Shown: positions 22,079-37,400, counted from the stretch's first letter. The stretch is DNA of 64,000 nt from Torymus aiolomorphi (GCA_036365515.1 CM070873.1:71236529-71300528), one strand, 5' to 3'. Translations and numbers: made by a program. The notes: a model not told the origin generated them from the letters alone.

Positions 22079-24687
22079 CGGTTCTCCGGCTTGCAAAAAT
22101 ATGGGATGTGCAGCGTTCATGGGTTAAAATTTACGTTGTAGTTTTCTCTCAGGTCTTCTAAACAGCGGATTTTTTGAGTGGTCTTGTATTTTTTGGATTA
22201 TTTTTGTTGTAATGCTTTCGAGGTGTGTAACAAAATAGTTATGGAAAAAAAAGTTTGCAATGTAATATTGAAAAAATTATACATGCCAATTATTTTTAAC
22301 AACATCGTTATACCCATTTATTTCAATGTATAATTATTTGAATTTAATTAATCTGTAAGAAAAAAAACATTGAACATAATATGTTGTAAACAAATATGAT
22401 TCCATAATGTCACCTAATTAAGATGATTTTTGTTAAAACAAAAAACTATTCATAAGTAAACAGTACACAAATGTTATATAATGTCGTTCCAACAATCCAT
22501 ATCAATTCCTACAACTTCCTGCATCACGCGAAATATATATGACAATCCCATCAAACTCTTCTCAATCCTATCCCCAACACTCCAGTTCTCCCCACCCCTA
22601 TCATCCCTATTTGCATTTTTCCTCGGCTTCCGCGCGCAGTTTTGATTCGATTGCGCACGCGGGGCCCCGACGACTCCTTGTCTGCAGGCGTATAACGCGC
22701 GCGCGCTCCGGGAGAGAACCAACAGCTGGCGGCAACGCGCGCGTACAGCGTAGGGTAAAAAACAGCTGGCGTCGCTCGTGCGAATCGATGACGAGCATCA
22801 GCACAGCCAGCGGCAGATGCGAAACGGGCGCGCGCGAAAATCGAATTTCCCTCGTCGATTTTTCAGCGTCTTTTGCGGTCTCGTTCCCGTTTTTAGGTGG
22901 GGTGGGGTACGTCGGTCGATGTTTTACGGGGGAATCGTGGTTTGCTCGTGATCGGGTGGTTTCGAATTGGAGCTTGGAGGTTGATGAAAGTTTTATTTTA
23001 TCTGGTGATATAGTAGTTTATGTCTGTTTTACGTTATTTTTAGCTTTGATATAATCCGAAAATTTGTACGATTGCATACGATGATAAATATCTATTCTAC
23101 AAACTAAACTTTTACATGAATTAATGTTTCTTTTTTTTACTTTTCTTTATTGACACGCTAACATGGTTGATCATACACTACACTGTTTCACACGCACTTT
23201 TACCCAACCAAAAAAAGGAAAAAGAAAGCAACACATCCGCATACGCTCATAGAAAAAGCGCAATTCAACAACCGTAAACCCTTCACTTCTGCAAAGCTCG
23301 ACGAAGACCAAAAAAAGTCACACCTCCGCGAAAAATCGCACGCGAAACACCAGACGCTCGCGCATCCCCCAAAATAAAAAGCCTCTCTCGCGGTCGACAC
23401 ACGGCACCTCCTCCTCCTCTGCCTCTACGCGTCGACACTCAACCGTCTCGAGGATTTCGCGTGCCGCGAATAAGAGAGAGAGAGAGTGAGAGAGAGACAA
23501 AGCCGCGAGGAACAAATCCCTTCGATCACGCGCGCGAGAGAACAATGCCGAGCTTCTCGTGTTTCGCGGTCGGCCGTTTTCTTTGTATTACGCAACGACG
23601 CCATCGCCGTCGCCGCCGCCACCGCCGCTTTCGGACGCGTATATGTATATATGGGTCTAAAGTGTCCCGCAAGGGGCGAGTGAGAGTGAGAGCAGGTATC
23701 GCGCGTTTCTGCAGGAGTATAGAGGTACGGTAGGGACGCAGGAAAGCGTGAGGCGATGCGAGAGACACGGTCGGGGTGAACGGGTGTACGATATTGCGGG
23801 AGAAAGGAGGGTAAATTGATACTTTTGATTCCGATAGCTTGGGGTTTTTTCTCAACTGCAAATCGATAGAACACAGAAATGTTGGACAGTTCTTTTTTTA
23901 TCACTATCGTAGCAGTTTGCTAGAAATAAAATTTCGCATTTATGCAAAACCAGATTCGCAAGCTAAAATAAAAGAATAATCAAGCGAGCAGCGAACTATG
24001 AAGGACCGAGGGACGCGCAAGCCAAACGAAGCGAATATAGATGCAGAGAGACGAGGAGAGGAGAGTGCAACGGTTGCACACCTTCTTCTCGCGTGTACCT
24101 GTGTAAAATGGGTCTATCATGCCGTGCTCTCTCTCTCTCTCCCTTCCCTCGCACCGATCTCGGGACGTGCCAACCGCTAAGGACTCGAATTACTATTCGC
24201 TCTCGTCGCGGCCCTTGCTAGTATATCGAAGGATGCGGCGCCCTTACGAAAACGCTGATGCTGTACGGAATCAACGGAATTTTTGCTCGCCTACTAGCAA
24301 AGTGATTTCTCGACAGAAAGTTGTTCACGTTTTAGAAATAATATATGTAAAGTTTTTTTTCTTTACAATTGTTCAGGCTTTTCATGCGCTAATTTTGAGC
24401 GAGAATTATCAGTTACGAGTGTCTGCGTGTCAAGGAAAAGATCGTTTGAAAATCACTTTGTTCGCGCTATTGTTGTCATTAACTATTCACGCATCAGGCA
24501 AAAAGAAAAGAAGAATAGGAAGAAACGAGAGGAAAACCGATAGCGCATTTGAATACTACCGAGAACCGCGTGCGCGCGAGATAAAACGTTTACCTCGGCC
24601 GAGAAAAATTTCACGGACGCGCTCGCGGAAATATTTATTAGGCACGAGAAGAAATTCTTTTTCCTCGCGAGTATGTATATAGGTATA

Positions 24688-25407
24688 CACGGAGAGAAAT
24701 TTTGTAGTGAAAATTACAAATATTCGAGACAAAATTACCAGTTTCTATGGTAATGGATGGACAGACTGACAATTTCAAACTTTTTACCAAAGTGCCTTGG
24801 AAAAATTTTTTTTTAGTTAATTTAAATTAAAAAAATGAACTTTTTTTATCCATATTGATGGATATATAGTATTTTACTATAGAAATAGAAACAGAAACAA
24901 GGATGAAAAAACATTAAACTGAAAAAAAATTTTTACGGAAGCGGGATTCGATCCGACGATCTTTGGGTTGAGAGTCCGACGTTCTACCGACTGCGCCACG
25001 GAAGCTGTTACCAACAGTCATTTGAATCGCTGTTATTACTTACTGAAAATATGTGTATTGTTTTCATTTTAACGTCGCGCACGCCTCTAGTATCAATCTT
25101 CTGAAACACAATAATGCGCAGTGCGCATGCGCGAATACACAAACACCAGGTTATTTGGTAAAATTTATCAGTTTTCTTAGTAAAAATTCTTAGGTTACCT
25201 TGTAAAAATGACTAGATCTCAATTTTTACCAGTGTGTCTGGTAATTTTTATTCCGATAATTTGGTATTTTTTTTAAGTGGTTATGGTAGTTTTTCCTGGG
25301 AAACTTATAAATTGTATTAGAAACCTGGGAATATCACGGCTTTTGACAGTCTATCCATGCACTACCAAGGCACCTTGGTAATTTTTACCCTAAAATTTCT
25401 CTCCGTG
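24688..25407. mobile_element. CACGGAGAG element with tRNA-like unit, copy 1
   Basis: Ends CACGGAGAGAAATTTT and AAAATTTCTCTCCGTG, flanked by TA. It is highly similar to the copy at 38820-39801, from which it differs mainly by that copy's extra insertion. Blocks of TACCA/TGGTA repeats lie near both ends. Confidence 0.88.
24935..25005 (-). ncRNA. tRNA-like pol III unit, copy 1
   Basis: Minus strand: A-box TGGCGCAGTCGG (24987-24998) and B-box-like GGATCGAATCC (24945-24955), then a T-rich run. The anticodon loop reads CTCTCAA (CTC, Glu-like). The ends read GCTTCCG on both sides, a direct repeat and not a stem, so it cannot fold as a normal tRNA. Confidence 0.6.
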
Positions 25408-25888
25408 TATATATGCGTGTGTGTGTGTGTATACGTCTGAGGCGCACGTGATGCGGAAATATCGGCGTACGTGCGGGACCTGCGTAAACTGCGAAAATAG
25501 CGTCTCTCTCGCTCTCACGATATTGTTTCTTCGAACTTGCAGATTTTCGAGACACGTGCGCGCTAGCTTTTTCTCTTTCTCCCTCTCTCCTGGCTACGGT
25601 GGCAAAATAAACGCCCATGAATTTACTCGAGCGTTTGCTTTTGTAGGCGTCGAAGGGGAGGAGTGAATTATTCAAAGACTGATTCTGCTTTGGCACGGCG
25701 CGGGTTAATTAAAATCAAGAAGTTCGCGCGGTGCGTATCTTTTCGGCTAATTTAACAGAAAATCGACAAATTCGCGCTATCGAATCGATGAATTTTCGGT
25801 ATTCAAATTTCGCGTGTTTATAGCTGCATTTCACTCGGTGTATTTGAGACGCCCCGCTAATATATTGGAGAGTGCTGACAAGCTCAGA

Positions 25889-26078
<190 letters not shown>

Positions 26079-27661
26079 CACACAACCGGGGAAACAAAAA
26101 ATCGATGAGTCGAACCGCGCTGCATTTTTTCTGTAAATTACGTACGAGCGTCTCATTATAGGCGGCAAAACGATATAAAATTAAAAGTATCCCATTTTTT
26201 CCGGCGAGTTTGATCGGTGAATTATTCAAAACACAGTTGGCGTTCAAATTTGAATTGCGAAAATCCGATTTTTGCCGAAGTTTTAATTTTGATAAAAACT
26301 CGTATTTACCAAATTTAAATGCATATAAATTCGCAGCAACGGCGCAATCCGCTCTACATAATACGACTATCAGCGAACTTTTTGCACAATCTCATGCAAA
26401 TTTCAATTCTCGTTAAATGAAAAACCCATGACACACCGATCGATCGAGCAACAACAAAATGAAAACGGTATACCCCGACGTTATGTCATCACGACCGAAC
26501 ACCGGCCTCGATTTTTTCTCCTTTCAACTCACACCGCGCGTGTGCTGCAAGGTTGACGCCCGTTACGCGCTCATTAGCCATGTTAATTGGTTTTTGTAAA
26601 AAAAAAAGTACGAAGACACCGATGTCGCGTGATTATTATTCGAGAAAATCGCGCGAATGATTTACACGGCCGGCTGGATAAAATACACGGGCGAAAAATG
26701 GGTTAAGTTATGGGCTACGCAAATGAGGTGCTTTTCAAATTTCTAAATATGTTGCGTGATATTAATTTTTTAATAACACTCCTCATACCAAATATAACTG
26801 GAACCATTGAAACCATAATTAATCTGTAAATGTTTTCCTCGTCACAAGCAAATACAAAACCACCATAACCTCCGACATTAAAAATCCTCATTTACCCTGA
26901 AGAAAAAAAACCACGTATCTCGACACTTCTCCGAGCACAGCCACATGTGCGCCATTCACCTCCTCGCCACAACTCTCATTCACACCCTCATTCACGCTCG
27001 TGAATTCCACCACCGCTACCATCATCATCAAAACACCGCACCGTAAATAAGCACACAAGAGCTGCACGCGCGCAACAAGGAAAAATAAGGCGGCGACGTT
27101 CGAACTCGCTCTGAACGGCGCGTAGAAAAACCCGCGTGTCCCACGCGTCGTATGTCGGCGGGAGCAAAAAGGGCCTCCTCGACGCGCCCTTTGACGACGA
27201 CGCGCGAAAATGGGTCGAGACGTCTGCTGCTACGACGGGGCTGGCAAAGTTTATTATTCCATGTCGTATACGCGCGCTTTCTTCTTTGTCTCGAAATTTC
27301 CGATTGTGAATGAGCCGAGTGCTGTGTATGAGAGAGTAGTGCTGGAAAGACTTTTTGCAGAACGAAAGCGCGATGTGGAAAATGCGCGTGAAGTCGTTGA
27401 GTTTCTAATTCGCGTGTGATTTTCGTTTTTTGTCTCTTAGAATTATAGATCTTTCGGGTTACATGCGCACGCACTGATTTGCAATTGTAATACTGAAAAG
27501 CATGAGACACTTTTTAATGAAACTTTTTCAAGCCATTTTTCTCGTAAAACACATCAGGCATATGTGCAGAGAGGCAAGTATGCAATCAATCAATGCGCGC
27601 CTCTTCATCTCTCCCTTTGTTTACATCCTCTTCTCCCCTTTTCCGCCCTTTCTCCCTTCCC

Positions 27662-27855
<194 letters not shown>

Positions 27856-27962
27856 ATTATTCCACTTTGCCCTTCCCCATCTCCTCTTAATTTCTCCTTT
27901 ATATCTTTCTTCGCATTGTTCTCTCCCCCAATCGCTCACCCCCACCCCCACGCACAATCCCA

Positions 27963-27965
<3 letters not shown>

Positions 27966-28050
<85 letters not shown>
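27966..28050. repeat. (CT)n microsatellite, 85 bp
   Basis: Perfect CT repeat, second of three arrays within 520 bp. Confidence 0.97.
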
Positions 28051-28053
<3 letters not shown>

Positions 28054-28126
28054 CCTCTTTCATCACTCAAACAACGATTTCATTACCTTCATTAACCGCT
28101 CTACCACTACACTCTATACCCTTCCC

Positions 28127-28130
<4 letters not shown>

Positions 28131-28175
<45 letters not shown>
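28131..28175. repeat. (CT)n microsatellite, 45 bp
   Basis: Third CT array of the cluster. Confidence 0.96.
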
Positions 28176-28178
<3 letters not shown>

Positions 28179-28641
28179 CGAAAACTACGCCCGCAAAAAT
28201 CATCCAAGCGCGTCGCGTTCGAAACCCCACCGAGTCCGGCTTGCGGCGTGCATTGCGACGACAAAATGCACATTTATGCGAGAGCGCGCGCGCGCGCGCG
28301 CGTCTGGTTTCTCTCCTCTGTATGTGACCGGATTTCTGCGGTGAACGGGACGGCGACGGCCGCGTATATACATAAATCGCGCGACCGAGCGAGAGTTCTC
28401 TTCTCTGTCTTCGTGCTTCATTGTCGAACGTTAAAATACAAATTAAGCCGAGTGTGCGGACGGGACGTAGTCTTTGTGGCCGCGCGCGTCGCTCTGGTTG
28501 CTTTGCAAAAGTTCCCTTCAACAGCGAAGCTCTTGGGAACGCGGGTAGTGCGGTAATCGATCTTCGCGCGGAGGAATTGTTCAAAGTAGCTTAGTCGTAG
28601 TTTTCTTTTTGATTATAGGTATACTGTTGTACGGTAATGTA

Positions 28642-28895
28642 CACTGAGAAAAAACTTAATTTTACTAAATTTTTAGTTAACTTTACTATACTTATTTAGT
28701 ATAATATAATATTTCCTTTCGAATTTCTTTGATATTTCAAGTTTTACTATATAATATAGTACCCAATAACATATTTCTAACTAAATCTTCATTATAATTT
28801 TCTTGTTTGTATCACTATAAAATATAGTTGTAGCCAAATATAACTATATTTTATAGTACTTTTATGTTAAAATATAATATATTTTTTCCTGAGTG
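28642..28895. mobile_element. CACTGAG miniature element (254 bp)
   Basis: Ends CACTGAGAAAAAA and TTTTTTCCTGAGTG, flanked by TA. The interior is rich in ACTATA/TATAGT motifs. Confidence 0.85.
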
Positions 28896-29527
28896 TACTG
28901 TTATAAAATGTAAACTGGAATATGTGTTATTTTTGGTTTCTATACCTTTAAATGACATAAAAATCTTTGATATTCATTGTTCTCGTTTTCTTTTTAATTA
29001 ACTTTATTTACTAAAACAACAATTCACAAAGTACATTCTTTTACGCTATATACAAAAGCTAAAAAAGAAGGTTCTATTTGCAGACTAACAAACTACACTT
29101 TTACCTCTAGAAAAAAAAGCGACCGAAAAATCAGGCTACCTAAATCACATTACCCAACGACTAACGAGTGTCAAAAAATCGCTCCACGCACCAATTCTCT
29201 CATACTATTATATACTCCACGTGCGCGAGCTAAATCTCCTCCGCCCGTGACCTAAAAAAGGCGCGCGCCGAAATCCGCAGCGCGTTATATATATAGGCGC
29301 GTGCACGGCGATAAAGTTTCTAATCGCTTGTGCGTACTTATAGACCCGTGTTTAAAGACTCTGCATTGTCTTTCTCCTTTTTGTATTCTATATACACCTC
29401 TCGGACCACCGGCGAAACCGGCGAACGCGATACCTATATAGAGCGCTATTTTAACGATCGAGAGCCGGTGCCGTTTTGGTGTAGGAGACGATGATTGACC
29501 TGCGGCTATCGATTTTTTATGGCTTCC
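28896..29527. other. Non-coding tract
   Basis: AT-rich, then CpG-rich from about 29210 to 29480. Nothing recognised. Confidence 0.45.
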
Positions 29528-30311
29528 CGTGTAAAAAAATATAGTCTGGCACTGGTCTGGGAGAGGCCTGGCTAAACTAGTCTGGCTGAAGTATGGCTTT
29601 AGTCTGGCTACGGCCACTAGGCCAGACTTATACATTTTTTCTCAAATAGGTCTGGCAAAAACGCCAAACTTTGTGCCAGACTTTTTTCGGTGATCTTCGT
29701 TCCAGAACGATACTTTAGATTCTGCAGCGTCAGATCAACGACACCTCGAGATGCGTCATTTTCCAGGCGTGGAGCTCGGCGGACGTGAGGCTCATACGCG
29801 CGCTACTCTAACATGTAACCCAAACTGTGCCGGTGCCGCTGATATCGCAGTCGTTGTCCTCATCGTAGCCGCCGTCATCGTCGTCCCCACCGTTACTATC
29901 GAGCGCTATTTGATGCTACTTGTGTCTGGATCTGCTTCGGAGATTTAAGGCAACGCTAGCTAACCTGAAAATATATATCACAAAGTATCTAGTTTTTGTG
30001 CTATACACAAATATTTTATAGAAAGCGTCAACTTATCTGATAATTCTGTACCGTTCTGTGCCGTTCACCATGGTTCGACATCGAATTCAATTTCTTTAGT
30101 TTTGAATATCTCTGTATTGAAAAAAAATATCGAATGCACACCTTAGAGAAGAATGAAAAGCACGAGGAATTGAGTTGTACATCGGGTCTCGGCCAGAAAA
30201 AGAATTATAAGTCCGGCATAGTGGCCGTAGCCAGACTAAAGCTATACTTCAGCCAGACTAGTTTAGCCAGACCTCTTCCAGACCAGTGCCAGGCTAATTT
30301 TTTCTACTCAG
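29528..30311. mobile_element. TIR element with GTCTGGC-rich arms
   Basis: Arms of about 92 bp (29540-29631 and 30206-30297), complementary, each with repeated GTCTGGC. The ends are an A/T run (TGTAAAAAAATA ... TTTTTTCTAC). The interior near 29960-30055 is related to the core of the 37987-40617 element. Exact termini and target duplication are unclear. Confidence 0.75.
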
Positions 30312-31251
30312 GTTATGGTTCGCCGAAGAGCGCGACGCGCCGAGGTTAATTAAATGGTGTTTGGTTTTCGTTTTTCGGCGAAAATTTTCGGCCGGCATTT
30401 TATGGTTTCGAATTAATTAGCTTATATCCTTTACGATGACCCGCTTGTAGTTACTACAAGCGCGGCTATAGAATATAATTTATGAATAAAACGTAGTTTT
30501 TCGTGGAATTTAAATACAATTTTAGCCTGAACACAATCTTTAAAATAATGGTCGTAAATAAGATAAAATTGGATAGAAAACGCTCTTCAAAAGCTTCTTA
30601 TTATATACCAATATATTATACATTCACTTCTTATTACATACCAATATATTATAACTTGACCCACCAATTCGTACACTATTACGGTATTATACCCGTACAC
30701 ACACGCGATCGTAAAAATCGCTCGACTATGAGTTTGCGCCGTATACAGGAACCCAGCCGTGCGGCCTTCACCATCTCCTCTATAGTGTAGCTGCCGAAAA
30801 GAGAAAAGGCAACCACGGCAGGTAAGGAGCAGCGAACTCTATTATATTAAAAAAACTCGTAGTTTTATGACGGATTAAGGCTGACCTGCCGCTGGCATTT
30901 CAACTTTTATTTGCGCTTACCACATCGCTAATCGTTTTACGAGTATTTTTTAACTACACCGAGCAGTAGGAAATGATTTTTATTGTCACCCATTTACATT
31001 TTCACTGGAAGAAGTCCTTTGAGACTTTTCCAGAACTCTCTGATCGTCATGCTCGTTTCGTGAAGTGATCGCGCGACGGTTTCGCTTCGAGGTGAGAGAG
31101 CGAAACGTTTATATTGATTGGTAATGGATTGTTTGAACGTTAGTTTAGAGACTAGTTTTCAATGAGTAATTTTAAAGCTATGTACAATGAGCTTTTATGT
31201 GAGTGAGCTGCATCATTTGTCTGTGAAAATTGTGGTAACCATCAAATAGAT

Positions 31252-31430
31252 GGGTCTGAATTTTGCAACGTTGTAGTGCAACGAAATAAAAAAAAATATT
31301 TGATATTACTTCAAGTTTATAATAATTAATGTTAATTTTGCGTGTAAATTTATTGATAAAATTACAATAAATTTACACGATTTAGATAAAATTTCCATTG
31401 TTTAATATAACTTACATAAATTGTAACAAA
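31252..31430. mobile_element. GGGTCTGAA element, right end missing
   Basis: Starts GGGTCTGAATTTTGCAACG and shares interior TTTCCATTGTTTAA with the full copies at 33847 and 39322. No right terminus; the end given is approximate. Confidence 0.6.
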
Positions 31431-33846
31431 ATTCTAATAGTTACAAATGAACATTGAAAAAGTGAATAAAGTCCCCTTTAAAATTAAACTGATATTGTTA
31501 CGTAAACAATCAACATTCAAATCGAGACAAACCGTAGTTCTATCGAAAACATTAAAAAAAAAACTTTCTTCCTACATCTTTCTTCACATTTCTTTCAGAC
31601 CTCAACGCAACATCCTATAATGTATACCCCAGCAGCCGCGAAATTTCGGACCCACGCACGCACGCTCGAGTAAAGAAAGAAGAAGAAAGAGCCGACAGAC
31701 TCGACGAGAGAGCAGCAGCAGCAACCGCCGCATCGGACAGAAAGAGAGAGACAAGGAGGTTACGGGTTAAGTGGGCCAGTTGCGAGTGCGAGAGAGAGAG
31801 AGAACCAAGCCGAAGCTCCGTTCGGGAGGAAGGAACACGACGGCGCGCGCGCGAGAGAGAAATGCGTGGGAACCGAAGCATGTGGCTCAACTGGTTCGCG
31901 AAATATTGCGTTACGAAAGTCCTCCTCCTCTCCGACGCGGTGCGAGTTGCTCACGCACACACACACACACGCGCGGATATTTCTCTCGCTCTTCGGCCGG
32001 CCAACCCTTTCTCGTGTGTGTGTGTGTGTGTATACACACACACACACACAACACACGTAACGCGCCAGCAGCAGCAGTGCCTGCGTTTCCATTTCTCTCT
32101 CTCTCTCTCTCGCGAGAGATAATTTGTTTTGGGCATGCGTGTTTTTGTTGGTATGCAAGTTTCCTCGTGATGTTTGTCGGAGCGTGTTTGGCGCGCTTTT
32201 TCTTTTTGTTGGAAATAAATTTTTGGCTGCTTTTTGGCGTTTTCTTGAAACGGCGGGTTCTCGTTGACTTAATAATCATTTGAAGTTTTTTGCCAACTGA
32301 ATTAAGCGCTTAATCCTTAAAACACTTTTACGTACGCAGGTGTTTATTCTTTTTATACGCGTAGATTTGCTTTTCAAATATTTCATGCGAATTAACAATT
32401 TAAGCCTCACACTTGCCCGCTCTATAACCGGCTTACCTCTCACCTCTCTCGCAGCTCAACTTTTTCATCAGCGCACTGTCAAAGACCATTTCGCCTGATT
32501 CTCCCGACCTCTCCTCCGCGCAAGTAAAACCTGCTCTCAAATTCCTTCTCAACCTAAACGGATTTATCTCCCAGCGGCAACGCAAAACGTCTGCTCTCTC
32601 GCCTCGTCGCGAAATTCATCGCACGCAAGAACAGCTCAATCCTCCTCCTCGGCGTCGTCGTCCCCCCGCCGCCGCATAAGAAATCGCACAAAACAAACGC
32701 GTCCGCGCGTGGGCACAATACTACCCCAACACAATAATAAACGCGAACTTTTCTCTCCTCTCTCGAGAGAGCGAGATAAGAAAAGTCGCACGCGACAAAA
32801 GCGCGGCCTGCAAATCAGAATTTCAGATTGAAATTAACGGGGCAGACGCGTGCGAGAACTTCTTTTCGCGCGGGCGGGCGCACGTTCTCTTCAGGCTCCT
32901 TTTCTTCGCGCGCTGGCGCTTTTTATTTGCATTTTATTACGCGGAGGGGGACGTATAATACGCGCCGGGGGAGAGGGAGAGGTGCGATAGCTTTTAATTA
33001 AAAGCGAGGTAGAAATTTCGCGTATCTCAGGGAGAGGATCTCAAGAGGCGTTTTCCGGTTTCCTTTTTTTTCTTTCGAGCTAGCTAGCTCGCTCCGTGAG
33101 ACAGGATATATCAATTTCAGTCATTTATATTCAAATGTTTAATTCGCTTGAGCGATCGCGATTGTTTTTGATGAGTTTGCGAGAGGACTGGTTTAGCAGA
33201 GGACATTTTTTTACCTTGAAAAGTTTTGAAAACTTGGAAGGAATTTACTTTGTTGTTATAGAGTTATACTCATTATACTCATTCTTTTAATAAAAGGTAT
33301 TGTTTTGGTTTAAATATCGTCATTTAGAATATCAAAATTATTTAAACTAAATATAAACAGAAACACTACATAATCACTTATATAAGTTGTTTAAAAATAT
33401 ATATATCGACAATCATTGAAAAAGTAGCTCCGTGTGACAACACGTACACGTATCAATTAAAAAGTATTTTCGATATTAAAGAAAGCAGCAGCTGACGCTA
33501 TACCGATCATTATGGCGAACCTTCAGTTTCTCCCCACACTCACTTTTTAAAAACTTCAAGCACCAAAAAAAAAAAACCAAAAGATCAACCAACCACACAC
33601 ATCCACTCACGGCCACCATCATTAAGCCAAACACAATTAATCGCAATTGCAAACCTCTCGATAACAATCAATCACTCTCTTTCAAAAACTCGTCCCTCGC
33701 TCGCTAACCCAACACACGAAGGGAGACCAAAAAAAAACCTCACCGACGACCCAGAAAATCGACCAACCTTGCAGGGACAACAAATCCGCACCGCGCTTTC
33801 TAAATGCGAAAACACACACAGCTAGGTACGCACGCGCGCGTATTAT

Positions 33847-34065
33847 GGGTCTGAAGTTTGCAACGTTGGAGTGCAACGAAATAATTTTTAACGATTGATT
33901 AAAATTATTACACAATTGAAATTTTATCTAAACCTTTGTTTTAAAGTTATTTTATACTATAAATCACTAAATATACATGCAGAATCAATATTATTCAGTA
34001 TAAACGTGAATTAAAGTAAATGATTTTTTATTTCGTTGCACTCCAACGTTGCAAACTTCAGACCC
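33847..34065. mobile_element. GGGTCTGAAG miniature element, complete copy
   Basis: 219 bp. TIRs of about 38 bp: GGGTCTGAAGTTTGCAACG ... CGTTGCAAACTTCAGACCC, flanked by AT on both sides. Confidence 0.88.
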
Positions 34066-34396
34066 ATCGCGTATTTATAACTCTCTTTCTCTCTTTCGGA
34101 AAGCAAAAAAAAGCAGACCGCTCGATTGATGATTTCGTCCGACTGACAAATGAGCCATCCTCTCTCTATCTACCCATATACATATACCGGTACGCTCGTA
34201 CTAACCAGTCGCATAATGAGGGAAAAGAAAGCAGCAGCAGCAGCGGCGGTGGCGGCAGCAGGTTCTCTTCGCGTGACGCGTAATTACCTGGCGGCGATCG
34301 ACAGCTGATCTCGTTGGCGCAGGTGTTCGTGCACTACCGTGCGTCGTATGTTTATTTATTAAAAGGACGAGTCGCGCAAGCGCGTCTTGAATAGCG

Positions 34397-34418
34397 CATG
34401 CATGCATGCATGCATGCA
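34397..34418. repeat. (CATG)n short tandem repeat
   Basis: Five CATG/TGCA units, self-complementary. Confidence 0.9.
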
Positions 34419-37400
34419 GTAGCCCATACGATGTGTGTAATTCGTGCATTTGTAGGCTAAGCGCGCGGTTAAGTGCGGCTGCAGGGGTGCCGTAAGGCGC
34501 GATAGTGACGCTACGGTCGCGATCGTTTGGTTATACGCTTCGCACTTAGATATAATGGAAATCGGTGCGTCAAGGTTCATAAGTTTTAAGGGAGACAAGG
34601 ATTTCGAAAATTGACCAATATTTCGAATAATTATGGTCATAAAAATTATATTTCTTCATCTTTTTCTTTTTTCTTTACTTTGCTATCAAAGGCGGGCATT
34701 TATTTTTTGTGTATATCTATAATTTAACAAACATTACATGCTATTTCATCAGTAAAGAAACATTAAGCAACCTTCACTTATCCAAATGAGCCAATGAACG
34801 AGTCCCAATATTTTACCAAACCCAGACCTTCGCAATTTCAGTCTCCCATCAACTATGACACAAATCAGTTTGGGCCTCCCAATCACCCAGAAGACCACCC
34901 ACGAACAACAGGTCGTACGTAATGTCCCACGCGACAAAGCGTGCGCACTTTTATATCGCGCAATAATTCATCCACCAATCATCTCTCTCTCTATCCATCT
35001 ATTGAATTAAACACGTGCACTCATGTCACGCTTGCGAAACAAAACCATCATTAATTCGCGCGCGCACATACTCGGATACTCCACTGTACACACAAACACA
35101 CGCGTGCTAATCCATATACTATACCCACCTCAGCTATCTCTAAATAAAGAGCACACGCATATATAGACGGGCCGAAGTTCGCAAGAATCGAGCGCCCATT
35201 AGACGTATACCAAAAAGGCCTTGCCCGTGCGTGCGAGTGACTAAGCGAACGCAAGAGCGCTAATAGCTACGGCCACTTTCACATTCTAATTTTAGTTTCG
35301 CGCGCGCGCGTATATGTATATATACGCAAATGTATCGGGACACACGCGCGCGCGCATCCGGTGCTGGATTTGCGCTGTGTATATTAGACTACACATCTGT
35401 GATGTGTATGTGTGTGTGTGTGTGGGGAAAGAGGAAAGTTTCATTAAGACAAGATTCGGCGAGGCTAATTACCGAGTGGGCGGCTAATCTTTTTCTTTTC
35501 TCGTTCTTGTGTATACTGGAGGCGAGGAAAATGTTGCGGGATGGAGAGTAGATTCTAATTTACGGGATGGAGAGACAGACATGTGGATAACTGTTTCGCG
35601 AGAGAGGTTTATGAGTGTGTATATTATGCGTAGCCCGGTTAACGCGGCGAAGGAGGAAACTTTTTCGCGTTGGAAATTAGATCCGGACAAATTTACTTTT
35701 GTGCCGTATGAATAATGAAATTGAATTATAATTCCGCTGGCTATTTTCAGGATTTGACGAATTTTAGTGGAACGGAAATTAGTATTACAAACGGTAGTGG
35801 GATGTGTTTTGTGCATTTGTTTGTATGCAAATCCTGGTACTTATTAATTATTTTACTCTAACGATAATTTTTAATAAAAATATACATAAATATAAAAACT
35901 AACTCGAGACGCGTATTCATATTAATCCAGTTGTTCAAATTATAAAGGAGGTTACTTTGTTTCTGAACTATTTTTGCAGAAGGTAAATTAGTAACTTCTT
36001 GAAAGTAGATGCTGAAGAAGTCAGACATAACAAGAGTCCATTGTTTTTAAACTTCGCGCACTTGTTATGAAAACAGACTCGAACGAGCACGTGGATCTAT
36101 TTAGTGACCCAATTATTCTGAGGCTGCCTACACCTAAACATAGTTCAAGGTTGTTTTCCGAAAACATTTAAATTTAAATTATACCAAAGTATATATATAC
36201 TCTCCCGCTAATTTCGTCAGAAACATTATTTGTTCTCTTCTATATTCCAATTCTAAAGTAGTAAAACATAAAAAAAAAATATTAAAAATGAAAGATATGC
36301 TCATAAATATAAAATGATACATTTTCAAAAAGTGAAATGGATATTTTGCTAATATTATACTTTTCTTATCGATCAATTTCTCCAGCTTTCAAATGACATT
36401 TTTCTACTATTCCTCACAAGAAATAAGATTCAAAATCATAACATTGAAAAAAAAAACTCATAACGACAACACAAGAACCTAACCACCCACGCAGCACAGC
36501 GTCTCACAAAAAGGCCGCCAGTCACCGCTTCACCGAGCACCGCGTGCGTCGCCGCCGCCGCGACGTCCGGTTTTTCCGAGCGCGCACTCGCTCAGAGAGT
36601 CATGAATGACCGAGCCGCCGCCACCGCTTTCCACTACGCGTCACGTGCCCACGCGAGCGGCTAGCGTGAATTCGCAAATAGGCGGCCGTATCCTCGTAAG
36701 GGCAAGGCGGCGCACGTGGACAGGAAATGGCAACCTCCTTCTCCTCTCTCTTGCGGCGAAGCGAAAATAGTCGAGTGCGTGTATATGTGGGTAAGGAGAT
36801 GTGTGAGCGAGCGCATGTGCGCGCTTTATGGGTTTGCGAATTGAGACGCGGAGGTTGTATATACTCTGTAGTATAATTCTGTTGCGAGTGCTGCGTATGT
36901 GGAACGCTCGTTTTTGACGAGTTTTTGGTAGATTGAATTTCGGCAATTTTAAAAGCTTTGCTATAAGTACGTAACATAGATGTGCTTTTGTTCGACTTTT
37001 TAATTTTAGAAGAGTAAAGCGGGGAGTAAACTTGTATTTTGGAAGCGGAGGTTTTCCAACGCGTTGAAATTTACCATAAAAGCTTCTGAAATATTTAACG
37101 AAGTTGACGAACTATTGAAACGTTGTATCCGAACGTCGATATTTGATAGGTATATAACGTGATTTCATATAAATGACATTTAAAAAGTTATGTGTATACG
37201 GGCGATCGATAAGTTCGACACAATATACACTACACGAATATCAAAATAATAGCACAGAATAAAGATGCTGAAAATAATTTGATATATAATTTGAAAAACT
37301 TTTTAGGCCACTTGACAGAATTGATGACAATAAAAAATGTTAAGACCTTTCCTTCAAAAACCCGCTCTCGAATACTTCAACACTAAACGACCACATCTCT

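Larger units (their letters stand above)
20746..24687. other. Non-coding tract with three CpG-rich islands
   Basis: Islands at about 20790-21400, 22620-22880 and 23390-23690. The last two have A+C-rich left flanks and G+T- or G+A-rich right flanks: 22561-22620 has 26 C and 2 G, 22921-22980 has 25 G and 7 C. Open frames up to 195 codons here run through repeats and are not supported as genes. Confidence 0.5.
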